Both the position numbers and the translations under genes were made by a program. Shown in pieces: positions 1 through 8,420 of a stretch of 43,436 nt of DNA. Source of the DNA: Planctomycetaceae bacterium. GTDB lineage: Bacteria > Planctomycetota > Phycisphaerae > SM23-33. The notes under the pieces are model-generated. The model was not told the origin of the DNA, made no database searches, and worked only from the letters and a program-made list of their open reading frames with translations. Location: positions 1-43,436 of the forward strand of contig JAJFVE010000039.1 in assembly GCA_021371965.1 (NCBI GenBank), given 5' to 3'. The first letter of the stretch is position 1, and every line of letters starts with the position of its first letter.

Positions 1-799
1 GCTCAATAACCGCAAGCACGCGACGTACTGGAACTCGACGCGCGACACGGCGATTATCGTCGAGGCCTTCGGCGACTACATCCGTGCCAGCGGCGAGGAC
101 AAGCCCGACCTGACGGTGCAGATCCTCATCGACGGCAAGGCCGTCAAGGAAGTGAAGATCAACAAGGACAATCTCTTCAGCTACGACAACAAGCTCGTGC
201 TGGAAGGCAAGGCGATCACCACCGGCAAGCACCGCATCGAGCTGGTCAAGAGCGGCAGCGGCCCGCTGTATTACAACGCGTACCTGACCAACTTCACGCT
301 CGAAGACCCGATCACCAAAGCCGGGCTCGAGATCAAGGTCGAGCGCAAGTACTACAAGCTCGTGCAGGTCGACAAGAGCGTCAAGACGGCCGGCTCGCGC
401 GGGCAGGCGGTGGACGAGAAGGTCGAGAAATACCAGCGGATCCCGCTAAAGAATCTCGACGAGCTTGTCAGCGGCGACATGGTCGAGATCGAGCTCGAGC
501 TGGCCAGCAAGAACGACTACGAGTACATCGTATTCGAGGACATGAAGCCGGCCGGGTTCGAGCCCGTCGAGGTGCGCAGCGGCTACACGCAAAGCGGCCT
601 TGGCGCATACATGGAGCTGCGTGACGAGCGGGTGGTGTTCTTCGTGCGGGCGCTGGCGAGGGGCAATCACAGCATCAGCTACCGCATGCGGGCGGAGATC
701 CCGGGCAAGTTCAGCGCCCTGCCGACCAAGGCCAGCGCGATGTACGCCCCCGAGCTCAAAGCCAACTCCGACGAGATCAAGCTGCGCGTGCGGGACTGA
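1..799 (+). CDS. alpha-2-macroglobulin family protein, C-terminal part
   Basis: The reading frame is open from base 2 and ends with TGA at 797-799, so this is the last ~265 residues of a gene that starts before the window. It opens with [19 protein letters not shown], which resembles the end of the alpha-alpha toroid (complement-like) domain of bacterial alpha-2-macroglobulins. A beta-rich stretch follows, ending in a receptor-binding/MG10-like segment ([20 protein letters not shown], then [14 protein letters not shown]). Known members are large periplasmic or secreted protease traps. The thioester region, if any, would lie upstream and cannot be judged. Family membership is by recognisable sequence pattern; confident for the superfamily. 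Confidence 0.85.
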   Translation, partial: LNNRKHATYWNSTRDTAIIVEAFGDYIRASGEDKPDLTVQILIDGKAVKEVKINKDNLFSYDNKLVLEGKAITTGKHRIELVKSGSGPLYYNAYLTNFTLEDPITKAGLEIKVERKYYKLVQVDKSVKTAGSRGQAVDEKVEKYQRIPLKNLDELVSGDMVEIELELASKNDYEYIVFEDMKPAGFEPVEVRSGYTQSGLGAYMELRDERVVFFVRALARGNHSISYRMRAEIPGKFSALPTKASAMYAPELKANSDEIKLRVRD

Positions 800-802
800 G
801 TA

Positions 803-834
803 TTAGCCGCTGAGGTCGCTGAGGACGCTGAGGA
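803..834 (+). repeat. dispersed repeat family A, copy 1
   Basis: Copy of a ~31-bp unit containing AGCCGCTGAGGTCGCTGAGG followed by ACGCTGAGG, lying 4 bp after the alpha-2-macroglobulin stop codon. Other copies are at 11960, 12512 (inverted), 19772 and 33250 (diverged). All begin with a TAG or TTAG next to a gene edge. Confidence 0.85.
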
Positions 835-845
835 AGAATAGAGAC

Positions 846-933
846 GGGCCACAGAGGCACAGAGAACACAGAAAAGACTTTTGGATAAGAAACTAAGAAG
901 TCCTGCTCTGTGAGCTCTGTGCCTCTGTGGCCC
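846..933. repeat. inverted repeat family B (CACAGAGG type)
   Basis: GGGCCACAGAGGCACAGAG at 846-864 is repeated as its exact reverse complement at 915-933, giving a 19-bp perfect stem with a 50-nt loop. The stem is made of a smaller word (CACAGAG) repeated in tandem. It could act as a terminator between the convergent genes on either side. The right arm lies inside the last codons of the small reading frame at 893-1099. Confidence 0.8.
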
Positions 934-1099
934 AACGTCTTAAGTCTCGCCATGCCGCAATAGCCAACGCCGCCAGGGCCATCACCGAGGCCGCCAGCAG
1001 CGATATGGCCCCCAGCACGGCCGGCACATCAAGAACATTGAACAGAATTGGCGAAGGATTCACGCCTGCGACGGTGCGGGATCTGCTGCCGCACTCCAT
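893..1099 (-). CDS. small hypothetical membrane protein
   Basis: A 68-codon frame starting ATG four bases after the stop of the large upstream gene on the same strand. Residues ~18-50 form a long hydrophobic stretch (VLGAISLLAASVMALAALAI inside it) that could make one or two membrane helices, followed by WRDLRRW, a typical interfacial basic end. The last ~13 residues are encoded by one arm of the CACAGAGG inverted repeat, so a repeat insertion may have replaced the original end. No clear ribosome binding site is visible. It may be a real small membrane protein translated after its neighbour or a chance frame; moderate to low confidence. Confidence 0.35.
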   Translation of the reverse strand: MECGSRSRTVAGVNPSPILFNVLDVPAVLGAISLLAASVMALAALAIAAWRDLRRWATEAQSSQSRTS

Positions 1100-1103
1100 A
1101 GGA

Positions 1104-4100
1104 CTACTTTGCTTCGACGATGAGGTTGGCGCCCTCTTCCCGCAGGGCCAGGGTCGCGTTGGGGACGGTGGTGTTGATCTGGCCGGTCTTGATGTAGTTT
1201 TCCAGCAGAGCGCGGTTCGTTTCGGGCGTGGCGGGCATGCGCAGCGACGCTCTTGCCGCCGTCGCGGCGGGGTCAGGCAGGGCCAGCGTGACGACGGCGC
1301 CTTCTTCGATCGTCAGCGTCTGATTGACCACCAGCGTCGTCCCGGCCAAGGTCAGCGTGGTGGGCTTTTCGCCTTTGCGCAGGGTGATCGCGTCGGCGTC
1401 TATCGTGCCGGCGCCGAAGGCGATCGTCACACTGGCGTGCGTGCCGCCGGCCAGCGTGTCGAGGGTAGAGATTTTCGCATAGGTCGTTCCGCCGGCCAGG
1501 TCGAGCACGGCCGCGCCGGGCGTGGGCGTCTCGGCCGCCCCGCTCGCCAGGGCGATCTTGACTCGCGTGTTGCCGCCCTCTCGCCCGCGCAGGCGCAGGT
1601 GGCCGTCTTTGGGCAGTTGCACTTTGCCCTCGGCGGCAGGTCCCTTGGCGATCTCGATCGTGTCGGCATGGAGCGTCGTGCTGGGCGCGAGGGTCAGTTC
1701 TCCGCTCATGCCCAGGCTGCCGGCGCCGGCCGACTCGCCGACGACGATGCTGTGCGCCCGCACCACATTCAAGGCGGCGAGTTTGAGGACGGCCTTGCCG
1801 GTGGCACGGGGGGCGTCGGTGGCGGGGCGGCGTCCGAGGCCGACGGCTAACTGATCGAGGTTGGCGAAGAATTTTGCCAGCCCCGACAGATCAAGCGAGG
1901 CCACGCACGCGCCGTCGGGCTTGACGCCCACGGCCAGGTTCACCTCGCGTTCGGTGCCGACGATGAGCGCACCGGCGCCCTTGGCGACGAGGGCCTGCTT
2001 GAGGCCGTTGACGGTCAGGGCCGTGGCGACGGTGCGGTTGTCCTTGATCTCTTCGATGGCTGCGGTGTTGTAGTTGACGGTCAGCGGGCGTCCCGAGAGC
2101 AGCCCCCGGCGGCGTTCGGCATATTCACGGGCCTTCGCGGCCATGCGTTCGGCGCCGGCGCTGCTGACCTTGTCGCCCGCGCCCAGCGCGCGATACCATC
2201 GATCCAGCACGGCGCACTGTTCGGGGGCGAGGTCCTTGGGCGGCAGGGCCATCAGCCGCAGCGGCTCGACGTTGCGTTCGTCGGCGTCGGCGTATTTGGC
2301 CGCCTCGGCGGCGTCGCCCAGCTCGACGTACAGGAGCTCGAAGAGTTTCTTGCGCAGGGCCGTAGCGTCAGCCGGCGAGGCGCCCTGGAGCGCCTTGACA
2401 TCCTCGGCGGCCTGTTTGATGTAGCCCTGCCGCGAGGCGATCACTCCAAGTTTCAACTGGATTTCGCGCTGGCGCGGCGACTCGACCTCCGTCGCCAAGG
2501 TCCGCGCCTCCTGATACGCTACGGCGGCGTCGTCCCAGCGGGCGGCGACGATGGCCGCGGCGCCGACCTCCATCAGCAGGTCCAGCAGGTTCAGACCGGC
2601 CTTGATCTTGTCGTTGCCCGAGGCGGCGAGGTAATTCCGCCGGTACGCCGGCGCCAGGGCGCTCTGGTATTCGCTCCTGAAGGGCGCCGCCAGCTCGGTC
2701 AGGAGCTTGAGGGCCGGCTCGAAGTTCTCCGGATGTGCCAGGGCGTAGTCGTACGCGGCGCGGCGCAGGGCGGTGGCCAGTTCCGCATCGCCGGCCAGAC
2801 CCTTGGCGGCATCGAGCATGGTTCGCGCCATTCCCAGCGAGGGTCCCGGTCCGGCCTTGGCCGGGCCTTCCAGCCCCATCAGCAGGTTCACGTTGTAGGG
2901 CGCCTCGGGGTCCGTCGCGGCGCGGATGGCCTGGGCCAGGACCAGGGCCTTGGGATATTGCGGCGGAGCCTTGAGGGTGTTGAGGAACAACGTCGACAGC
3001 TCGGCGACGACCTTATCGAGGGTGGCCGTCGAACCGTACTCTTTGCGAAAAGCGGCGATCTTCTGTGAGGCCTCGGGATATTGCTGGGCCTTGACCAGCG
3101 CCTGGATTTCCTGCAGGGCCTTGTCCAGCGGGCTGGGCTGGGGCGGTTGCCCCGGTTCCGGGGTCGTTGCGGTCGTGCCGCCGGCGACGAGGAACCCGGC
3201 CGCCGTCCAGTCGGCCAGGTCCGGGTTGGACGTGTCGCCGGCGTCGGTGGTGACCAGGGTGATGCGCTTGGCGCCGGCGGGGATCGGCACGCGGACGTTC
3301 CACGGCGGGTCGTTGTAGCGCAGGATGCCGCTGCGGGCGACGGTCTTGTCGTCGATGAGCACGGCCGCGGCGATCGAGCCGCCCAGCGTGCCGTCGAGGC
3401 TCTTGATGGCGTGCGAGTGCACGCCCACGCGGGCGACGAAGTCCTTGTACGGTCTCATCAACTCGTATGTGACGCGGGCCGGCGCGTGCAGGCCCAGGCC
3501 GCGAGGATAGTCGGCCCCGGCGATGCGCAGGGGCTGATTGTCCAGCGGACTGTGGTCGACCGTGACGGCGCCCCAGAAGGCGGCCGCGGCGACGGGCTTG
3601 AGATCGCCCAGGAAGACATCCGGCGCCGGCGGGACGGGGTTGGCCGCTGCTCTGGCGGGCGCGGGCGACGTTTCGACGGTGGCTTTCGCCGTCGCCTGGA
3701 ACCCGGGATGGCCCCAGGTGATGTAGGAGCGGGTCTTGTCTGACGAGATCACGGCCGTCAGACGCATGCGCTTGCTGCCGGGGGGAATCCTGACGCAGAT
3801 GGGGATGGCCGGGGCGTTGGGCTGGAGGGGCTGGCTTTTGAAGACGCCCTTGCCGTCGATGAACACTTCGGCGATGCAGGCTCCCGCGTTGGGGGCGTTT
3901 CGCAGCGAGGAGATATCGTCCAGCCCGACATGGGCGACGAACGCCTGCCACTGGGGCTGGAGATCATAGACCACTTCGGCCTTGGCGTTTGAGCCGGGCT
4001 GCTCGGCGCGGAAATTGAGACCGGTGGGGAACTTTTGCCCGGCCACCGACGGGCTCCTGGACTTGTAGTAGCCTTCGGCGCACTTGCCGAATTGCGGCGG

Positions 4101-6320
4101 AGTTCGCGGGTCGCCCGAGCTGCCGCTGACCCACGCGAACTTTGCCAGTTCCAGGTCCTTGTCGGGCAGGTAGGCGGGGTCTTCTTTTGCCGGGGCGGCC
4201 TTATCTTTGGGCGTCTTGGGCGCTTGGGCCGCCTGGGCCGCCGCCAGGGCGGCGTATTCCGCCGCCCGCTTGAGCATGCGGTCCTTTCCCGCATCGCTGA
4301 TCTGCGGCGTCTGGGCCAGGCGCTTGCACCAGGCTTCCACCTGCGCGCACTGGGCGGCGGACAGACTGCCGCCATCGAGCGTTGCCAGGTTGAAGCACTC
4401 GACGGTGCCGGCGTCCCCCAGCTTTTCCACCCACGGGGCGGCCGCATCCTCGTCGTCCAACTCGATCAGGCAGATGTGGAACAACCGCGTGGCGGCGTCA
4501 CGGTCGCCGCTGTGCGCCTTGGGCCTCAGGGCGAGGATCTCTTTGCACAGGGCCTCGGCCGCGGCCGCCTGTTTGATCAGCGCCTCGGTCTGCTCGGTGC
4601 GGAAGACCAGCAGCGCGGCGGTATTGGCCTGGGCGGCATATTTCTGCCCCTGGGCCTGATTGCCCATGGCCAGACTCTGCCGGGTCATCGCCGTCAGCAG
4701 GGCGATGAGTTGCCCGCTGATCTTCTCTTTTTCCGCTTGGTCTTTGGCTCGTTCGAATCGCGCGCGAAGGATGGCCGCCTTCCACTCGCCGGCGATGCCG
4801 CCGGGTCCTTCGATGGCCTCGAGCAACTGCGCCCCTTGCCAGGCGGTGGCGTCGCCGGCGGGGCTCTTCATCGCCGCGGGCAGCGCCGCGCCCAGCAGCG
4901 CCGTTCGAAACGCCGGCCACGGCGCCGTCGACGGATGGGCCGCCACGGCCATCAGGTCGGCGGCGAAGGTTGCGGCCGCGGCGCCGTCGACGGGCGGAGC
5001 GGTCCCCAGCAGCGGCAGGATGTTCCACTCGCCGCCGGCGCCTTCGAGAATGCGGATGGTCGAGGCGGTCTGCGCCGCGTCGGGGAACTGGCGTGCGGCC
5101 CATTGGGTGCGGAACTTCCCGACGAGCTTGGCGCCGTGGCGGTGCAGGAGGTCTTCAGCGTCGGCGGCGCTGCCGCCAAGCCGCTTGAGGTCGTCGATCT
5201 TGGTGCGTGCGGCGGCGTAGTTGCCCGCTTCGAGATCTTTGGGCACTTCGTCGAGCACGAGCTTTCGCTGCAGGGCTCGGATGCTCTCGCTGAGGCGCGC
5301 TACCAGCGGGCCCGGTCCGGCCAGGGCCTGCACGCCCTTGAGCAGGGCGATGGCCTGGGCGGGGTTGCCCGCCGCCACCGCCGCGTCGATCTGGCGCGCG
5401 AGGGCGTCGAGGGCCTGCCCTCGCAGGGCCGGCGCTGCGGGGGCGTCGCGCTGGAGTTGCTCGGCGGCGGCGAGCTTCTGGGAGGCCAGGTCGTACCGGC
5501 CTTCCTTGAGGGCCGCCGCGGCGGCGTCGACCAGCAGGACGTATTGGGCGCGAAGCCTCAGTTCCTTGGGCAGCGCCTCGGCGGGCTTGAGCTGCTGGGC
5601 CTGGTCCAGCTCGACCAGGGCCTGGGCGCCCTTGCCCTTGTCGATCCAGTCTCGCGCGGCGGCGATGTGGGCGTCGAACCTGGCGTCGGTCTTCGAGCGG
5701 AGCATCGCCGGAAGCAGCACGAAGGAGAAGATTGCAGCCGCGCCGGCGACGATCATGACGACGATGCCGACAGAGACTTTTCGCCGCCACTTTCCGGCGA
5801 TGCGTTCGGCCTCGGCGTCGATGCGGCGGATGATCTTGAGGGCCTCGCTCTCGGAGATGCCCACCGCGGCCGCTTCGGCCACCAGCAGGCGCTCTTCGTG
5901 GGCGTCCATGGCCCACTTGAGCAAGTGGCTTCGCAGGCGGCGGATGAAGATGTCGCGGGGCTTCTCGCCCGGCGCTGCGGCTGCGCCGGCTTTGGCCGCC
6001 GCTGCTACCGCCGGCGCCGCCACGCCCAGCGCCGCCGCGAGAGTCTGGTCGTAGCGGAGCTTTTGCTCGGCATTGACCAGCGCGACGCGGGCGGCCGCCA
6101 ATTCGTTCATCATGTTCTGGACGGATTGGCGCTTGGCGCGGTCGGGGTGCAGGGCGTACTGGTCGAGCTTGTCCATGCGGCGGCGGACGGCCTGCTCGAT
6201 GGCGTCCTGGTCCTGGCAGAAGGGCTTGATGCCCAGCAGCGCATAATGATGGGGCGGGCGCGGGCCCGGAACGATCCCCAGCCACAATGTGTAAAGGTCT
6301 TGCGACACGTTGCCTTCCAA
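1104..6320 (-). CDS. giant membrane protein with DnaJ-like N-terminus and two NPCBM-type domains
   Basis: 1738 residues. Residues ~25-95 (HHYALLGIKPF through AEQKLRYDQTLA) match the J-domain-like segment planctomycetes place at the start of large membrane proteins; no HPD is visible, so Hsp70 stimulation is unlikely. One membrane helix lies at ~181-205. A long Ala/Leu-rich helical, TPR-like region follows (~210-720), then two NPCBM-like jelly-roll domains (~722-870 and ~900-1045; the second has FWGAVTVDHSPLDNQPLRI and YPRGLGLHAPARVTYEL), a further helical region, and a beta-rich C-terminal ~240 residues of LTL/IAKG-type strands. The J-like part should be cytoplasmic and the rest periplasmic. 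The listed start is TTG; GTG at 6308 has a closer Shine-Dalgarno-like GGAAGG and is a good alternative. NPCBM domains are thought to bind carbohydrate; the overall role is unknown. Confidence 0.85.
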   Translation of the reverse strand: MEGNVSQDLYTLWLGIVPGPRPPHHYALLGIKPFCQDQDAIEQAVRRRMDKLDQYALHPDRAKRQSVQNMMNELAAARVALVNAEQKLRYDQTLAAALGVAAPAVAAAAKAGAAAAPGEKPRDIFIRRLRSHLLKWAMDAHEERLLVAEAAAVGISESEALKIIRRIDAEAERIAGKWRRKVSVGIVVMIVAGAAAIFSFVLLPAMLRSKTDARFDAHIAAARDWIDKGKGAQALVELDQAQQLKPAEALPKELRLRAQYVLLVDAAAAALKEGRYDLASQKLAAAEQLQRDAPAAPALRGQALDALARQIDAAVAAGNPAQAIALLKGVQALAGPGPLVARLSESIRALQRKLVLDEVPKDLEAGNYAAARTKIDDLKRLGGSAADAEDLLHRHGAKLVGKFRTQWAARQFPDAAQTASTIRILEGAGGEWNILPLLGTAPPVDGAAAATFAADLMAVAAHPSTAPWPAFRTALLGAALPAAMKSPAGDATAWQGAQLLEAIEGPGGIAGEWKAAILRARFERAKDQAEKEKISGQLIALLTAMTRQSLAMGNQAQGQKYAAQANTAALLVFRTEQTEALIKQAAAAEALCKEILALRPKAHSGDRDAATRLFHICLIELDDEDAAAPWVEKLGDAGTVECFNLATLDGGSLSAAQCAQVEAWCKRLAQTPQISDAGKDRMLKRAAEYAALAAAQAAQAPKTPKDKAAPAKEDPAYLPDKDLELAKFAWVSGSSGDPRTPPQFGKCAEGYYKSRSPSVAGQKFPTGLNFRAEQPGSNAKAEVVYDLQPQWQAFVAHVGLDDISSLRNAPNAGACIAEVFIDGKGVFKSQPLQPNAPAIPICVRIPPGSKRMRLTAVISSDKTRSYITWGHPGFQATAKATVETSPAPARAAANPVPPAPDVFLGDLKPVAAAAFWGAVTVDHSPLDNQPLRIAGADYPRGLGLHAPARVTYELMRPYKDFVARVGVHSHAIKSLDGTLGGSIAAAVLIDDKTVARSGILRYNDPPWNVRVPIPAGAKRITLVTTDAGDTSNPDLADWTAAGFLVAGGTTATTPEPGQPPQPSPLDKALQEIQALVKAQQYPEASQKIAAFRKEYGSTATLDKVVAELSTLFLNTLKAPPQYPKALVLAQAIRAATDPEAPYNVNLLMGLEGPAKAGPGPSLGMARTMLDAAKGLAGDAELATALRRAAYDYALAHPENFEPALKLLTELAAPFRSEYQSALAPAYRRNYLAASGNDKIKAGLNLLDLLMEVGAAAIVAARWDDAAVAYQEARTLATEVESPRQREIQLKLGVIASRQGYIKQAAEDVKALQGASPADATALRKKLFELLYVELGDAAEAAKYADADERNVEPLRLMALPPKDLAPEQCAVLDRWYRALGAGDKVSSAGAERMAAKAREYAERRRGLLSGRPLTVNYNTAAIEEIKDNRTVATALTVNGLKQALVAKGAGALIVGTEREVNLAVGVKPDGACVASLDLSGLAKFFANLDQLAVGLGRRPATDAPRATGKAVLKLAALNVVRAHSIVVGESAGAGSLGMSGELTLAPSTTLHADTIEIAKGPAAEGKVQLPKDGHLRLRGREGGNTRVKIALASGAAETPTPGAAVLDLAGGTTYAKISTLDTLAGGTHASVTIAFGAGTIDADAITLRKGEKPTTLTLAGTTLVVNQTLTIEEGAVVTLALPDPAATAARASLRMPATPETNRALLENYIKTGQINTTVPNATLALREEGANLIVEAK

Positions 6321-6465
6321 GCCGCGCGGGCGCGGGGCCTTCCTCCGCTAAAATACTCCATGCCGCCCCGCAGTGCAAAGCTTATGGGGGCAATAGGAGG
6401 AGACAGGACCTGTGGGGCCGATAGGACCTATGCTTTTGCACGCCAAGACGCTAAAATTGCCAGTC

Positions 6466-6897
6466 ATGAGCTTCCCCGTCAAGAAGACCGATCAGCAGTG
6501 GCGCGAGCAACTTACTGAACAGCAGTTTCGTATCGCCCGTAAGGCCGCCACCGAACCGCCCTTCACCGGCAAGTATTGGAACACGAAGACCCCCGGCGTG
6601 TACCACTGCATCTGCTGCGATCAGCCGCTCTTTGACGCCGCCGCCAAGTACGACAGCGGCACCGGCTGGCCGAGCTTCTATCAGCCCGTCGATCCCGCCA
6701 GCGTGGTGCTCGTCGAGGACCGCTCCGAAAACATGGTGCGCACCGAAGTGCTCTGCAGCCGCTGCGGTGCTCACCAGGGGCACGTCTTCCCCGACGGCCC
6801 CAAGCCCACCGGCCAGCGCTACTGCATGAACTCCGCCTCGCTCAAGCTCCAAAGCGCCCCCGGTGCCGCCGGGAAATCGCCCAAGACCGGCCGGTAA
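6466..6897 (+). CDS. msrB: peptide-methionine (R)-S-oxide reductase MsrB
   Basis: 143 residues from the ATG at 6466, a full single-domain MsrB. It reduces the R epimer of methionine sulfoxide in proteins using thioredoxin. The zinc site is C48/C51 (HCICC) and C97/C100 ([12 protein letters not shown]). The catalytic cysteine is C120 in [11 protein letters not shown]. The core [10 protein letters not shown] is present. A GTG at 6412 is in frame and has AGGAGG nine to ten bases before it, whereas the ATG at 6466 has no obvious ribosome binding site; the longer form would add [18 protein letters not shown]. That leader is made of short ATAGG/GGACCT words that look like intergenic repeat, so the family-standard start was kept. 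No signal peptide, so cytoplasmic. Confidence 0.95.
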   Translation: MSFPVKKTDQQWREQLTEQQFRIARKAATEPPFTGKYWNTKTPGVYHCICCDQPLFDAAAKYDSGTGWPSFYQPVDPASVVLVEDRSENMVRTEVLCSRCGAHQGHVFPDGPKPTGQRYCMNSASLKLQSAPGAAGKSPKTGR

Positions 6898-6901
6898 TTC
6901 A

Positions 6902-6925
6902 GCCCGCTTGCGGCTCTATGCGGGC
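6902..6925. terminator. weak hairpin between convergent genes
   Basis: GCCCGC (6902-6907) and GCGGGC (6920-6925) can pair around a 12-nt loop in the short gap between msrB and the convergent gspF-like gene. No T-run follows, so a terminator role is only suggested by position. Confidence 0.3.
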
Positions 6926-6982
6926 AGGCAGCGTCTGATTCTGGCCCGGCCACTTGGCCTGAAGGCACGGACATAGCAACTC

Positions 6983-8410
6983 TCATCGCCTGCCCGTCAG
7001 GGAGATCAGCTCGACCATCGGCATGAACATGCTCAGGACCACAAAGCCGATCCAGCAGCCCAGGATCAGGACCATGACCGGCCACAGCGCGCTGTTGAGC
7101 AGGTTGAGCCGATAGGCATAGCGGCTGCGGCAGATGGCCTCGATCGCATTCAGGGTCGACGCCGGCTGGGAGCAGCCGTTTTCGGTGTCGAACGCCCAGG
7201 CCAGCGACGAGGGCAGGCGGGCGTTTCGTGCGGCCGGTGCGGGGAGCTGGCCGCGCAGCGTGTCGCGATACCACCATCCCAGGCGGCGGCGCCAGCGGCT
7301 GTTGACGTCCAGCGACATCGCGTTGGCGATGCCTTCCTCCAGCGGCCGACCCGCCTGCAGCGTCACGCGCAGCGCCTCGGCCGTCGAGAGCAGACAGCGG
7401 TTCCGCTCGAACCATCCCAGGCCGGGGAGGTGCCACTTGACCAAGTCGGCCACGGCCAGGGGAAACTGAAGGCTCCGTCGCAGCCACGGGCGGAACCAGG
7501 CCAATAGCGACAGCAGCGCCAAGCCCACCAGGACCAGGACCAACAGAACGAAGACGCCCGAGACCTTCCCGCTGTGATCAAAGAAGAACTGGGTAACGGT
7601 CGGAAGGCACGTGCCCATCTTGCCAAAGATATCCGTGAATCTGGGCATGACGATAAGACCCACCATTTGCAGGATGAAGACCGTGATCACCAGCACCACG
7701 GTCATGTACGTGACGGCACTGGGTCTCATCCGGCGATGCTCGCGCGCGGCACGGGTGTAGTCGGCCTGGAGGCTCTGGAGGCACGCCGGCAGTTGCCCCA
7801 GGCGTTCGGCCATCGCCAGGGCCGCCAGGACGTTGACGGGGCAGTTGGGATACGCCTGCCTCACCGCCTGGCTCAGAGGCAGGCCCTGCGACAGCAGCAG
7901 CGCGGTCTTGCGCAGCACGGCGGCAAGGTTATCAAATCGTCCCTCGGCGGCGAGGTTCATCGCCTCGACCAGCGGGAGGTTCTGCCGCACTCCGGCGGCG
8001 ATGGTGGTGATCAGGTCAACGGTCAGGGCGTCGCGCGAGCGTTTGGCGTAGAGGATCCACAATACCACGCCCAGTACGAACAGCACCGGCCCGTAGGGCG
8101 GGGGCGGGGCGAGAAAGCCGACCACCTGATTGATCGTCCAGACGACCACCAGGAGGATGAGTTCTCCTTTGGCCACCAGGTGGTGCCACCGTTCGGCCCC
8201 TGGGCTGGGGCGGGTGGAGATGACCAGCATTGGAACGATGAAGAGGATTCCCAGCATCGCAAAGACGAACGCCAAATCGACGAACAGGCCGCCCAGCACC
8301 GCCGCGGCCACCAGCAGCGGCGGGCAGGCCAGCACCGCAACCTTGGGCCGTCGCAGCGAGAGCGTCACGCACGCCGCCAGCACCGCCGGGATGAGCAGGC
8401 TCCACCACAT
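6983..8410 (-). CDS. second GspF-like inner-membrane protein with extra N-terminal membrane domain
   Basis: 475 residues. The last ~340 carry two T2SSF-type repeats, each a helical bundle followed by hydrophobic segments: ~135-260 (TTIAAGVRQNLPLVEAMNLA) and ~335-465 (CLLSTAEALRVTLQAGRPLE). The first ~125 residues add four or five membrane helices (~5-65, 84-100, 106-122) that ordinary GspF/PilC proteins lack. It starts 10 bp after the gspF stop; its Shine-Dalgarno GAGGGTGAT overlaps that stop, so the two are almost certainly co-translated. GspF is the inner-membrane platform of type II secretion and type IV pilus machines and contacts the GspE ATPase. A second, diverged platform subunit is inferred; partner and substrate are unknown. 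Confidence 0.8.
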   Translation of the reverse strand: MWWSLLIPAVLAACVTLSLRRPKVAVLACPPLLVAAAVLGGLFVDLAFVFAMLGILFIVPMLVISTRPSPGAERWHHLVAKGELILLVVVWTINQVVGFLAPPPPYGPVLFVLGVVLWILYAKRSRDALTVDLITTIAAGVRQNLPLVEAMNLAAEGRFDNLAAVLRKTALLLSQGLPLSQAVRQAYPNCPVNVLAALAMAERLGQLPACLQSLQADYTRAAREHRRMRPSAVTYMTVVLVITVFILQMVGLIVMPRFTDIFGKMGTCLPTVTQFFFDHSGKVSGVFVLLVLVLVGLALLSLLAWFRPWLRRSLQFPLAVADLVKWHLPGLGWFERNRCLLSTAEALRVTLQAGRPLEEGIANAMSLDVNSRWRRRLGWWYRDTLRGQLPAPAARNARLPSSLAWAFDTENGCSQPASTLNAIEAICRSRYAYRLNLLNSALWPVMVLILGCWIGFVVLSMFMPMVELISLTGRR

Positions 8411-8420
8411 CGCATCACCC

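Noticed and set aside
4035..6518. 827-codon plus-strand frame opposite the giant NPCBM gene.
   Set aside because: A shadow of GC-rich codons on the other strand; no recognisable domain, and low-complexity Gly/Arg composition.
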